Positions 43,490-54,736 of a stretch of 64,000 nt of DNA are shown piece after piece. This DNA is from Hydrangea macrophylla (lineage: Eukaryota > Streptophyta > Magnoliopsida > Cornales > Hydrangeaceae). The stretch covers positions 14,574,001 through 14,638,000 of the forward strand of contig CM066990.1 in assembly GCA_033977485.1 (NCBI GenBank). Direction: 5' to 3'. How positions within the stretch are numbered: the first letter of the stretch is position 1; each line of letters begins with the position of its first letter. The translations under genes were made by a program, and so were the position numbers. The notes beneath the pieces were generated by a model that saw only the letters and a list, made by a program, of their open reading frames with translations, searched no databases and had not been told where the DNA came from.

Positions 43490-46108
43490 CATGCTTGAAT
43501 GTGTTTTGTTGATAAGTGTTGTGTGTGTAATATATATGTAATATATATACATGTATTAAACCCTAGTCCCCATTTAACAAAAAAAAGGGAAGAGAATGAA
43601 AGAAAAGAGAGAACAGACGTAGAAAGAGAAAGAGAGGGAGAAAGAGAGATAGAGAGAGAGAGAAGAAGAAGAAGAAGAAAAAGAGAATAAGTAAAAAAAA
43701 AGAGGAACCCCAAACTTGTATTTTGCATAATCTTCATCAACCTTGAAGCCCTAAATCGGTAAGTTAAACTTTTATTTTGAATATATACAATTGAATAAAT
43801 ATATGTATTTGAATCCATGTGTAAACTAGGGTTTACAATTAAGATGGATCTTTGTGATCTATTTGTTGTTGTGATTATGAACATGTGACTATTTTGCTTA
43901 ATCTAAATTTACGGTGGCTGAAAGTGAAAATAGTTCATATAAAATCGTCGTCATTGAATTTTGGAATTCTGCTTGCGTGCCCTGTGTAAAACGCGATTTT
44001 GCACGTGTTTCGTCTAATGGTGTTTTTCCCAATTCTGCACCGTTTGGGCAGAAAATGCATATTACAGTTGCAGTTTTATGAATGTTAAAAAAAACGTATT
44101 TACTACATCATATTTTTGTATGATTTCGTGCTCGTTCATATGAATTAATTTGTTTGTACTTAGAAAGATATGAGTTATCCTATATAGTTGAGCCTTGTGA
44201 AATTGTGACTGTATGATTTTGTATGGGTCATGAATCTGTGTGAACATGTAGCTGTTAATATGATTTTAATGGAAATTTGATTTGAGATATATGAATCTCT
44301 TATAAAGTTGAGTTTTGTGAAAAACGTGGATGTATGAACGTTAGAAAAGTCCTTAGAGTTCACCACTGCTCCTTATGATTTTAGGCGGCGACTTCGTGGA
44401 TGACCCATTCTTGTGTGATTAGATGGCGACTACGTGGATGACCCGTCCCTTCATTTTTAAGCCTTATGCTCGGTTTGTTGGTCTATTTCATGTGTATTTA
44501 GACATTGTTCATTGACGTCAAGAACGTAAGGACTAGCCTTTCAGTGCATACTTAAATCTAAGTGATACCCCATGGGAGTTGGGACGGGAGTAGGAGTTAG
44601 TATTACGTTAGGAGACAAATGGGATATATGTGTAGGCTGAGCCATGGATGGGTGGCCGAAGTGGTGAACATAAGGTGTAATTGGATCGAATATTATGTGT
44701 TTTTTTAATTCACGGCTTTACGGTTGTAAGGTGTTTTATTATATTTAGTTATATGAAATTCTAAGAATTGGTAGTCGTGTAGTTTTTGTGATTTTAAATT
44801 TCAGAGTTGTGCCCGTTAGCTTAAAACATAGCATTCTATGTGTAGCGTAACATTTTTTGGAACGTAGTAATGTGATAAAAAAACTGGACTAGATTAGTAA
44901 ATTGAATGTTTTGAAGTAAAACGACGATCCGAGCAACTTTTGTGTTTTACACTTTTCCTAAAAATGTCTTCTTGACACTATTTTAATCAATTTTCAGAAT
45001 CAGCTGAATAACGTCTATATAAGAGCTGAACTTTAATAATTAATTTTTGAATTATCTATTTAGAATTAATGAACGGAGATGTGTGCATTTTCTTGGAAAT
45101 TTTATTTTGGACATTTTTCATGTTTTATGTTTTGTCTAATTCCAGCTCTGTGTTGGAGATAAATTCATTTTAAGTAATAGCACCTTGATATTGGTTTCTA
45201 TTATTGTGTTAAGTTCTATTTGTACAGGATGGTTGGCTCACTAATGGTTTGCAGGTATCGGCCTGCCATAGTTAAGAAAGGTAAGTATTTAGTTGTTTTA
45301 ATTCGGGCAAGCAACTACTTGCCACCACATAAATGGAAACTACTCAATTGTCCAGATATGTGTGCGGAACTACCTGTCTTGGCCCAAGAATGTTGTAGTG
45401 TAGTTTGTAATCTACGGATTCAAGTTTGATCCATAAGATTTGTGTTTTGTTTAATCATACCAGTCATGTGACTGACCCGAGTTTATTGTGCATTCAGGTG
45501 CGTTTCTGTTTGAAACGTAGTCGAATGCCATGTGCAGGATAGTATAGTTGGAGTTCATTGTGGAACAGCTGATCTATTAGTGAAGTTGAAAATATCTACT
45601 TTTCATTCTTTATTTATTATATGATACTCTTTTATTTAGTTGGCATTCTGAGCCAAGATTGAGAACTTGTATTAAGTGTAGTTATATTTCAGTTGTATTA
45701 TTGGACTTTTGGGGACGTTTGTAGCAGATCTGACCTGAGATAGTGTAGTGTTGAAAATTATTTCGTTTATCATTGCAACTAGATAATTTTGTTGTAATTC
45801 AATGGAGGAAAATTATATTATTTTTATGTAAAGGGTAACGTTTGGTTTTTATTTTGTTATAAATGAGAATGGAGAAAGTTAGAAACGTAGATTTTTCTTG
45901 TAATATTTTTGGGAATGAGTTTGATGATAAATGAGTTTTGTTTAAATATAAATCATGTGGTTTATGAAAGTAATTAAATTTAGTTTTTCTTAAAATGGTT
46001 TTTTAAAATTGGGTATGGGTTGTCACCCTTGAATTTTTGGGTTGTTGAATATTGATCACGGTATGCACTTGATTGAATATTTGGCTTTCCAAAAATCGGG
46101 GTGTGACA
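43490..46108 (+). mobile_element. Solo LTR A, 3' segment
   Basis: Remainder of the solo LTR, ending GGGGTGTGACA and followed by GGCTC (46109-46113). It contains a purine tract (43577-43710), a segment with AGGCGGCGACTTCGTGGATG and GATGGCGACTACGTGGATG as a near-duplicate (about 44382-44440), and otherwise AT-rich text. Short ORFs such as 45220-45429 have no family resemblance. Confidence 0.87.
43577..43710 (+). repeat. Purine-rich (GA/GAA) tract in solo LTR A
   Basis: About 130 bp with almost only A and G on the plus strand, including GAGAGAGAGAG and GAAGAAGAAGAAG runs. It gives false ORFs on both strands. Confidence 0.9.
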
Positions 46109-46466
46109 GGCTCCATCTAAAGGCTTGGGATTCAATCTGCCTTCCAAAGAGCTGTGGTTGTTTCTGGCTGCGACGCATGCGTGATTACAATCGGGCCCTC
46201 ATGGCCAAACTTGGGTGGAAAATCATCAACAATAGAGCCAAGCCTTGGGTCCAACTCATCAAAGGCAAAAATTTCCACAACAGGCAACTGCTTATGAATC
46301 ACAATGTTGCCAACTTCTCTTGTGTATGGCAAGGGATCTGAAATTCTATCCCTATTTTTACAAAAGGTGTGTGTAAGATTACTGGCTCTGGTAATGACAC
46401 GGATATCTGGAATGACTCGTGGATCCCTGATGACATCCTACTAATGCGTTTTCTTATTAAAACCCA
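46109..46466 (+). pseudogene. LINE ORF2 fragment 2 (after the RT domain)
   Basis: Continues the LINE protein after the GGCTC duplication: LKAWDSICLPKSCGCFWLRR, MRDYNRALMAKLGWKI, WVQLIKGKNFHNRQLLMNHN, a stop at 46339 (TGA, WQGI-stop-NSIP), and IWNDSWIPDD. This is the region between reverse transcriptase and the C-terminal zinc-binding domain in plant LINEs. It breaks off near 46440-46470 at the second insert. Exact edge uncertain. Confidence 0.9.
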
Positions 46467-47016
46467 AGTGTAGGTGATCATATAAGTAATACAGTTTTGG
46501 TAAGACCAGGTAGAACCCACAGGAAACGGAAATAAAGATTTTAAAGATAGGCAGTAACTATTTTGCCCCTAAAACGAAAATAAAATATGATGGATTTTTG
46601 GGACTTTTCCTAAACTACTCGTTTTCATATTTTTGCAGTAAAACTTAATGAAAAGCTTTTTCTTTAGTAGTTTACAGTAAAGATTTTAATAGTAAAAAAA
46701 AAATTAACTAAGATGCTAGTAAGAAAAGGAAGAAAAAGAATTAAAAGTTAGATTTACATGAAATAAACTTTTTAGATTTTATTATAGCGAAAGATAGAAA
46801 TAATGCAAATATTTTATCTAAGTTATCTAAAAGCAGGGAATATTAATTAACTAGGGAGAAATAATTTAAAGAAATTGGGAATATGCAAATCAACACTAGA
46901 TCGCACAACTTTTCTACTTTTGAAAGGGTTTGGCATTTTAGACCGCAGAGTTATTCTTTATTTGAAAATAAACTTATACCAGTTGAAGTCATATCAAGTG
47001 TGTCAAGTTTGATATG

Positions 47017-47030
47017 AAACGACGTCGTTT
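47017..47030. repeat. Perfect 14-bp palindrome AAACGACGTCGTTT
   Basis: Self-complementary and contains the ACGT core. I recall it as a frequent word in plant genomes. Single copy here. Confidence 0.9.
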
Positions 47031-47060
47031 AGTTTAAAGAAAAATAAAGAGGCAATTGAG

Positions 47061-47138
47061 CAGTAGCCATGTTCAAACCGTGACCTGCCGTGGACGTGGG
47101 TTATTCGGCTTGCAGTCCCCACCACTCTACCACTACAT
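47061..47138 (-). other. tRNA-like (tRNA-Cys-derived?) sequence, possible SINE head
   Basis: On the minus strand, TAGTGGTAGAGTGG (47135-47122) fits a pol III A box and GGTTTGAAC (47079-47071) fits a weakened B box, 42 bases apart. GACTGCA lies where a tRNA-Cys anticodon stem would be. An extra stretch of about 18 bases lies in the variable region and no acceptor stem forms, so it is not a working tRNA. Confidence 0.45.
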
Positions 47139-47561
47139 AATTGCATGTCTATTAATGGATAGAAACATATATATACACACATACTTGAAATATAAACTTT
47201 ATCAAATGAATTGTTTGAGTATGCTGGGTGTTTTTTTTATGACAAAATGCATAGTTTGACAATTCACATAATTATATTCTTATTTCAAATATGTAATCTT
47301 TTGACGTCCAATATAGCCATAGTCTATAAACATGTTAAATGGTCATAAACTATAGATAAATAGAAATTTTTGGCCATAAATGAAAAAACAACCCATCTAG
47401 ATAAATTTGCCCATTTAAGATTAGTGCACAAAAGTTGTGGTTTCTAAGTTTTCATTGTATATCACCAATTAAAGTTTTAGCCTACCATTTTTAGAATTGA
47501 AATTGTCTTCTAAATAACCTTTTAAAGAAATATTAAATAGATGTACACAATAACTGTCCAA

Positions 47562-47570
47562 TTAAAATTA
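47562..47570. repeat. Left 9-bp target-site duplication (TTAAAATTA) of the foldback element
   Basis: Identical to 48585-48593, directly outside the terminal inverted repeats. A 9-bp duplication fits Mutator-like transposition. Confidence 0.92.
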
Positions 47571-48584
47571 GGGTAAATTACACAAACCTCCCCTGAGGTT
47601 TGCCTTAATTACACGGACCTCCCCTCTTGTTTCAAAAATTACACAGACCTCCCTCGAGGTTTGAATTAGGTAACAAAACACCCTCTCCTCTAATGGTCCG
47701 TTAGTTTTTTTACATTAGCCTCCCCTAAAAATTACAATTAGCCCCCCTAATATTATAAAATTGTCATACTAAAGCCACCTTTCTCTTATATTTTTGTGCT
47801 AATTATAAAATCCCTCCTCCCTCCTATGTTTTTGGGTTAATTTTTTTAACATTAATTTATATCTACACAAAATATACACAAAACATATATAAATAGGTCC
47901 AAATTTTTTTTCCCCCGAACAAACCTCTATCAAGCCCCCCCTGTATTAATTTTCTAGATCCGCCCATGTCCCTATGCTTCAAAAGTGGACACTTAACCCC
48001 CTGTGATTGTGGACTAAAATGGAATTGTTATGATTTCACTCAAAACTGACAAAAATTCTAAAATTGGTTAAAAATATAAACACTTAATCCATTTTGTGAT
48101 GTTAATTTTGGGGTTAACGCTCTTTGAGTGAAATCATAACAGTTCTATTTTAGTCCACAATCACAGGGGGTTAAGTGTCCACTTTTGAAGCATAGGGACA
48201 GGGGCGGATCTAGAAAATTAATGCAGGGGGGCTTGATAGAGGTTTGTTCGGGAGAAAAAAAAATTGGACCTATTTATATATGTTTTGTGTAGATATAAAT
48301 TAATGCTAAAACAATTAACCCAAAAACATAGGAGGGAGGAGAGATTTTATAATTAGCAAAAAAATATAAGAGAAAGGGGGCTTTAGTATGACAATTTTAT
48401 AATATTAGGGGGGCTAATTGTAATTTTCAGGGGAGGCTAATGTAAAAAAACTAACGGACCATTAGGGGAGGGGGCGTTTTGTTACCTAATTCAAACCTCG
48501 AGGGAGGTCTGTGTAATTTTTGAAACAAGAGGGGAGGTCCGTGTAATTAAGGCAAACCTCAGGGGAGGTTTGTGTAATTTACCC
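47571..48584. mobile_element. Mutator-like foldback element (1,014 bp)
   Basis: Nearly the whole element is one inverted repeat: the left arm about 47571-48044 begins GGGTAAATTACACAAACC, the right arm about 48123-48584 ends GGTTTGTGTAATTTACCC, with a loop of about 78 bases. The ends have short internal repeats of ATTACAC..ACCTCCC about 30 bases apart. No transposase is present. The arms differ by small gaps and substitutions. A transcript through it would fold into a long hairpin. Confidence 0.93.
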
Positions 48585-49480
48585 TTAAAATTAAGATTAC
48601 AACACTAAGGTAAGAGTGAAATATAATTTTAATAAACTTTCTTCACTAAACATAAGTTGGGATTAAATTTGTGGAATCTGCAAAGTAATAAAGCTTAGTA
48701 CAACTAGGCTAATAAACATAAATAAATGGATATACTGAACAAAAAATAAAATACTAAACCTTTGACTTTGAATTCTTGTGGCGTCACAGTGGTTGAAATC
48801 CAAGAACACGAGCAAGGCCAAACCAAATCCTAATATAATTTGTGAGTGGGATATGGATATGGTATACTTGGGGGTTTAGTAGGTGATTATACCAACTATA
48901 TAGCAAAGAAATCTATCATTTACTTGCAAAATTGATCTTCTAGTGAATGAAATTATTGCTATAAAAACTGGAAATTTTAGGTTTCAAACTATTTTAGGGG
49001 ACAACTATAAGTACCTACTATACTAAAATATTAAATCTAAATTTTAATAGAAATATTTTACTACTACAGATTAGCAAAGGATCTACAAGAAAAAAAAAAA
49101 TTTATTTGAAAAACACAGTACACAAAGTTTTGTTACATATTTTTTAACATGAAATCATCAATTACATGAAAGTAAATTTTTACAACTTCTAGAACTAGAA
49201 AAAGCAATGAAAAACTTAAGTTTCCTACTCCTGGGGACACTATGAAGTGCTCACATGATATTCTCCCTAAACTATTCTCTCTATCTTTGGCAGTGTGTGT
49301 GAATGTCTTTCTACTGTGATTGTGTTACTGTTTTCTCTGCGTTGTTTGGCTCTTCAATTTATACACGAGAGAATGATGAAAATACATCATCCAGTTCGTC
49401 ACTTGAACAGTGGTTAAAGAGATGCTTTGTCTCAATTTTCTTCGCTCCTCGCCCATTTTTCCTTCTTTTTCTGACCGTCC

Positions 49481-49485
<5 letters not shown>

Positions 49486-49520
<35 letters not shown>

Positions 49521-49537
49521 CATATATATATATGTAT
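49486..49537. repeat. (GA)n and (TA)n microsatellite
   Basis: GA repeated about 16 times to about 49517, then CATATATATATATATG. It is the source of several false short ORFs on both strands. Confidence 0.95.
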
Positions 49538-49860
49538 TGTTGTGAAGCAGTAAATGCTTGACAACTTTTTTCAAACACCTTTTTTTTTTTTGAATTGTTC
49601 ACTGAAATTTTTCTGTTTAAATTTTGACTAACATATGGGAGATACAACAGTGTGGTTGCTACTTCTTTTCTTCACTTTATTGCATCATTCCACTTCATTT
49701 TTACCTAAACATATAAAATATGTAAAAGCACATAATTACACACATTTTTTAGTGACATCACCATTAAATTATATTAATTCAAATATAAAACTAGGAATTT
49801 GGGGGATTAAATGAATACTATATCAATCATATTGGCACATAAATATGAAATATTCATTGT

Positions 49861-51196
49861 TTGTCAGTCCCCTACCCCCCTCTCTTCAAACCCACGGGTA
49901 GGGGACCTCGACCTCACAACATTTCTAAGGTTAGTGATCTTTTGGTTAACAATGGGGGTGCGTGGAACAATGACCTTCTCAACAATTTGTTTTCACCAAA
50001 GTCTGTGAATGCTATTTTGAGTATTCAGATTCCTTCTAGAAGAGATCGTGATAGATACATTTGGACCCCAAACAAGAAAGGCATTTTCTCTGTCAAGTCT
50101 GCAGACCTCTTTGATCAAAAACCCAGATTGTCTTTGACAAATGGGTCCACGTCCAAATTCTGGAACTCTTTGTGGAATGCTAAAATTCATGAACGTCATA
50201 AGGTTTTTCTTTGGAAATTAGCCTCTAATTCCATTCCAGCCAAAGCTATTATGGCCGCTTGCTTTCCCCTAGCAGACAACACCTGCACCCTTTGTGGTTA
50301 TAGCTGGGAGACTCTTACCCATCTGTTCTTGGAATGCTCGATCAGTTGAACCCTTTGGAGAATCTCTAAATGGCCTCTTGATATCATGCCTTTCTCTGCT
50401 TTTGGGATGAGAAATTGGATCGTTACGGTTTTAAAACCGAATGCCACTTTGGGTTTTGATGGTGATGAGGCACAAGACTTTACGATATTTGCAACTATTC
50501 AAATGGAACAACTATGGCTCCTTCGTAATAAAGTTCTGCACCAGAATATTCCAATTGATGTTCATCATTGGAAATTGCTGACTGATTCATCAAAGGCTAA
50601 GCATTGCTTAGCTAAGAGGAAAATTCCCAATCCTTCCAAGCCCATTAAGGAACGATGGATCCCTCCCCTGACTGGGTGGGTTAATGCCAACTTTGATGTT
50701 CCAATCCAAAGTTACTCTTCCACTTTAGCGATTGTTCTAAGGGATGAAGCTGGGACCATTAACATGCCTTTTCTCTGTCAAAAGAGCCTCTGGAATCTAC
50801 AATTGCTGAAGCACACGCTGCTATTCTTGCTCTTTCGGAAGCGGCAAAACATGGCTTTGATTCCATCATTCTTGAAGGTGACTCCCTTCTTGTTTGCCAA
50901 CCACTTAAGGATTGGATGGACTCCCCGGATTGGGCCATCGATCCCATGATTTTGGAAGCTAGACACATGCTCTCCAATTTTTTTGCCTTGTGGAATGTTT
51001 CAAAAATTCATAGATCTGCAAACTTTGTTGCGCACAATCTTGCCCACTGGGCCTCTTGTAGTAGTTTTTATGGGCCCATTCTGGTTGATTCAATTCCTAG
51101 CAATGTGCTTAGGGAAGGGAACCAAGGGGGTTAGTGGTTTCCTTTGGTTGTTTTTGTTTCTTTGTTTTCAATGAATATCTTGTTAGCAAAAAAAAA
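49861..51196 (+). pseudogene. LINE ORF2 fragment 3: zinc-binding region, RNase H and 3' end
   Basis: End of the LINE. The frame 49861-50349 has YIWTPNKKGIFSVKSADLF, FWNSLWNAKIHERHKVFLWK and CTLCGYSWETLTHLFLECS, the reverse-transcriptase zinc-binding region (C..C...H....C). It stops at 50347. 50386-51134 carries a C-terminal RNase H: GWVNANFDVPIQSYSSTLAI, then after a shift near 50790 AEAHAAILALSEAAKHGF, ILEGDSLLVC, and KIHRSANFVAHNLAHWAS, ending TAG at 51132. The 3' UTR reads TTTTGTTTCTTTGTTTTCAATG and ends in an A run at 51187-51196. RNase H at the C-terminus is usual for one group of plant L1-like LINEs. Confidence 0.92.
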
Positions 51197-51640
51197 ATAT
51201 AGTCTCTCGCGAGAGATAGTGAAAACTTCATTTATTCTGCTATCAATTATTTTCTTATTTTACCATACTAAGCATGGTGTCAATAAGTACTATTTGAGTT
51301 CTGCACATGTAGGCTGGTCCTACTTCACCCAAAATTGGCAAAAGTCCTTATCTGATAGGGCCTTTTAAAGCTATTAAGGGTTGTTAGCCTGTGTGAGAAT
51401 GGATCTTTTGTGATACTGATTACTGCCATAGTGGATTAGTGTGTATGGCTATTGTTTGCTATGTAGTTTTGCGCGGGCGTGTCAGAGTCAAATGGCCTCG
51501 GTGTGTGCAAACTAATTTCTTATGTGCTTGAGTGAGTGATACTCAAGGCTTTGAGATCTGACTTCTAATTAGGGTGATTGTGTGTAGAGAGTAGGAAAGT
51601 ACCCTCACCGAAAGTTCTATTGCAGTACTGATGTACACAA
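51197..51640. other. Spacer after the LINE tail
   Basis: Non-coding. It begins with a 14-bp palindrome TCTCTCGCGAGAGA (about 51212-51225). It may be partly the end of LTR G, whose left boundary I could not place. Confidence 0.5.
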
Positions 51641-52559
51641 GCCAATTAGTGTAGAGTTTACCAGAAACAATCACAAGCGATTAACAAAATATGAAGGTAT
51701 CTTATTGAATGTTTAGAAAAACTAACAAAACTAAGAATTGAATCAGAACAAGCTCTGACTGTTCAATAAAATGAAAATAATGAAAGGAGAATAACAAAAG
51801 GACAAGACCTATTGCTAAAGACGCAAAGCTTTAAAACACAAAGTTGAATGCCTTTGAATGCTGTAAAGAATGCTTTTGAGTGCTGTTTTTGAGATGACAC
51901 AGAGTTTTTTGCACGGTTGGCCGGCCTTTGCATTTATAGCAGCCTTTAACAGTCCTAATATGGCAAGAACTCCTTGAATTGTACCCAAGCAAGAGACAAT
52001 TAGCAGAATCCTTCCTTACCTCTAACTCTTTCCTTATCTTAATCCTGATTGATCAATCCCAATACTCTTGGGATAATCACCTCATCTCTAACTGTACATG
52101 ACCAGACCCTTTGCTAAATGGACTCTACTTCGTTAATTTTAGGATGACATCTTCCATAACAGCCAAGAATAGAACCACCTTACCAATCGGACTCGTACAA
52201 CTTGAATCACACCTTTACTCCCATCGAGCTTGCCAAAATGTTTTCCAGTCATGCTCTCTGATGCTCATGAGCCCAATGACTATTTTTACATATGCTCCCA
52301 ACCAATCGGGATCGTACAATCGGCTTTTACTATTTTCTGGTGTCCGATCGTCGTGCGTGCTACTGTCATCCCCTATCAGGCTCCATATCCTAAGTCTACG
52401 CCTCGTCTTTCTACACTATATGATGTTCACCCCCTTGAGCCCGATTACCCTTTGTGGTCTTGGGCCAGCTATTCCAGAACAAGGCCTGGGCTGATCCTCT
52501 CCAGGCCCACTCCAACAACACACTCGGGCTCAAGAACCTTTTGACGAATTTTAGGTGCA
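51640..52559 (-). repeat. Element G: putative LTR of a reverse-oriented Tat-type element
   Basis: On the minus strand the sequence starts TGCACCTAAAATTCGTC (from 52559), similar to B's 3' LTR start GTAGACACCTCAATTTTCACC in its CACCT-AA-TT-C pattern, and is preceded by a G-rich polypurine-like TTTGGGGGCCAA (about 52564-52575). A TATA box TATAAAT is on the minus strand at 51933-51939. Left end not determined and may extend to about 51200. No second LTR in the window. Confidence 0.45.
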
Positions 52560-52636
52560 ACCAATTGGCCCCCAAACAGTTATATCAAACGTCCCGCCCT
52601 TGATTGATGTGATGTTTTAAATTTGAAAGCTACCAC

Positions 52637-53460
52637 ATGTCCAGTATGCAATGGTTTTCAGATCTCGAGAATCCCACTCGTCATTCCCCATTAAATGCTA
52701 AAACATCTAAAATGAAGGAATTTTCAAAATCTCTCCACTTTCCCCATCTTCTTCATTTTCCTCTCTCTAGAATCAATCCCCTAGAGCCTCTCTCTAAAAC
52801 TCTATCTTCTCTGGCGAGCAAACCTCCCTTACTACCTATATTAATGGCCCACAAAACTGCTCCGGCAACCTCATCCAAAGCTAAGAAGTATTTTTTGGAG
52901 GCTCCTCCTCTACAAAATCAGTGTAAGGAAGAGAGACAATTGACCAAGACTCACGTATTGGAGATTTCCACAGACTGCTTTGTCAACTATGCCACTTCCG
53001 ATGGAACTTTGGGGGCACCTGGTTTTGGCGCGGTGTTTCACGGCGACCCTCCCACCGCCATCAATCCCTACTTTTCACCAGTTGCCAATGAGTCCTTTCT
53101 CCAGCTTCCAACTCATTGGAGAAAAGTTTGGACTGACTCCCATCCAATCAGGGGCTAGCCTACTATATGACATGCAAAAAGGGGGGATTCTGGCATTTTT
53201 CCTCGATAGTGTCCTGAGACGGATCCCAAGGAGCACACTTCAGGGAAACTAGGAATTCCTCATGCAATCCTAGAGACAAAGAATCGCTACCTAATTTTTA
53301 TCGAGAATCAGGAAACTCAAGTTTGACCTGCCCAAAATTGAATAAGGTTACTCGCCCTTTATTACCAGAAACTAGGTTTGGGGTCTTGGTACGAGAGGGG
53401 AATGAGCCCAAGCAGGACTAAAGCACCCCCTCCTCGCCCTACTGAATTGTAGGCCTTGAT
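52637..53460 (+). pseudogene. Element G antisense additional ORF (relative to G), degraded
   Basis: Plus-strand frame with in-frame ATG at 52844 (MAHKTAPATSSKAKKYF), reading GAPGFGAVFHGDPPTAINPY, FLQLPTHWRKVWTDSHPIRG, a stop at 53156, then in another frame LLYDMQKGGILAFFLDSVLR, and in the first frame again GIPHAILETKNRYLIFIENQ. A further open piece LLALYYQKLGLGSWYERG lies near 53345-53400. These look like pieces of one protein with small shifts. I do not recognise a named domain. It lies opposite in orientation to LTR G and next to its inner edge, the same layout as the antisense genes of B and D. Confidence 0.45.
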
Positions 53461-54736
53461 TCAAATATCCTTGTTTTTAATTCATAATTCGTGTTGTTTC
53501 CTCAAACATACTAGATAATATATGCATGTCAAAAGAAAACATCTAAGGAAAATCATTTCAAGAGATTAAATCAAAAAGCAGTCGAATGCACATGCAATAT
53601 AAGGGAGAGGTATACTTACAGTGGTTACTCCCACCCAAGACCGATGCAAGTAAAGAAAACATGTCATGATATGCAAAAAGGGAGCGAGAAGACTTACATT
53701 GATTGACTCAAGCAGAGTAGCAAAAAAGCAAAAGAAAGAAAACGTGTAATGCAATCATACAACAATCCTAGATGAGATGTCTCTAACACATAAGCATATA
53801 AACGAGGACTATCCTAAAGGAAATGTGTCATTCAAAACAAAGTTGTAAACCTAGAAAAATTCTAAGAGAAAGGATATAAATAGTACACGATACATGGGCA
53901 CTAAGCCACATGTAGACGAGGCAAACCCACAAATCGAAGTTTAGATCCACGACATTCAATTCTCTGCACTAAGACACCAAGAAATACCCAAGCATTGCAA
54001 AAATACAAGAGAACAATTGATATGCATGATAAACAAGGAAAAGACAACATCAATCAAATTTCCAGATTCAGCAACCTCTAATGAATCCTATTAAAAGTGG
54101 TCTTAAACATGAGCTGGGTTAAAACCCTTTTACAGAAAGTTAGATACATATCTTACAGAACTTTTCCAAAAAGTATAATCTCTTTACCATTTTTCAAGTT
54201 TGAAAAATAATAGTTTTGTGAAGAGTGGACCAAGACTGTCCACTGTTCTTGTAAAAATCATAATTAATTCCACAAAAATCATGTGAAGCTCTATTTGGTG
54301 TCGAAAGAAATCTATTTCATTGTAGTTTGTGAAAAAAAAATCTCATAAACATGTCATGACCTTAAGATTTCTAAAAAGTTGTTTTAAGCAAACTCTGTTA
54401 TTTTGGAAATTTGGTATCATTTGACAAAGGAATGCAAAACATAATAGAAGTTCATGAATCATGTTAATCAAGTTAATCTAAGCTTTTGATCTCCCACCAA
54501 TTTATCCTGGATGATTTCTAAATCAAGTTTTATTCATTGATTATTGTTGAGTGATCAAGGTATGACATTTTATATACACAATCATGATTGTAGTTAAACT
54601 TATAAAATTCCAAAATAGTTGTATCAACTTCAAATGCTTAGAAAATGATCTTAACTCGATCGTATGCTCACGATTTTACATCGTCATATAGATACATGAG
54701 TTAGGAATCATCCCCAAAAAGTGGAATATCAATAAC
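53461..54736. other. Non-coding spacer between G remnant and element D
   Basis: AT-rich. It holds a tandem duplication of about 80 bp (53587-53661 and 53666-53745), each with TTACA(G/T)TG(G/A)TT(A/G)ACTC. No gene seen on either strand. Confidence 0.6.

Larger units (their letters stand above)
46467..49860. mobile_element. Unclassified insert in the LINE
   Basis: About 3.4 kb of AT-rich non-coding sequence separating LINE fragments 2 and 3. The left edge has GTAGGTGATCATATAAG and GGTAGAACCCACAGG, which on the minus strand resembles the end of some plant LTRs. No matching right end or target duplication was found. It contains a tRNA-like sequence (47061-47138), a Mutator-like foldback (47571-48584) and a GA/TA microsatellite (49486-49537). 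It could be a decayed LTR element, a non-autonomous element or several small insertions. Confidence 0.5.

Noticed and set aside
43432..43884. 150-aa minus-strand ORF rich in Ser and Leu, and the opposite 63-aa Arg/Glu ORF
   Set aside because: Both come from the GA/GAA purine tract in solo LTR A.
45220..45429. 69-aa ORF in solo LTR A as a host gene fragment
   Set aside because: Lies wholly inside a bounded LTR, with no recognisable domain and no splice context.
49303..49647. Several short ORFs on both strands with SLSLSLSL or RERERERE runs
   Set aside because: They translate the GA microsatellite.
50759..50977. Minus-strand ORF in the LINE RNase H region
   Set aside because: Shadow of the plus-strand RNase H frame.
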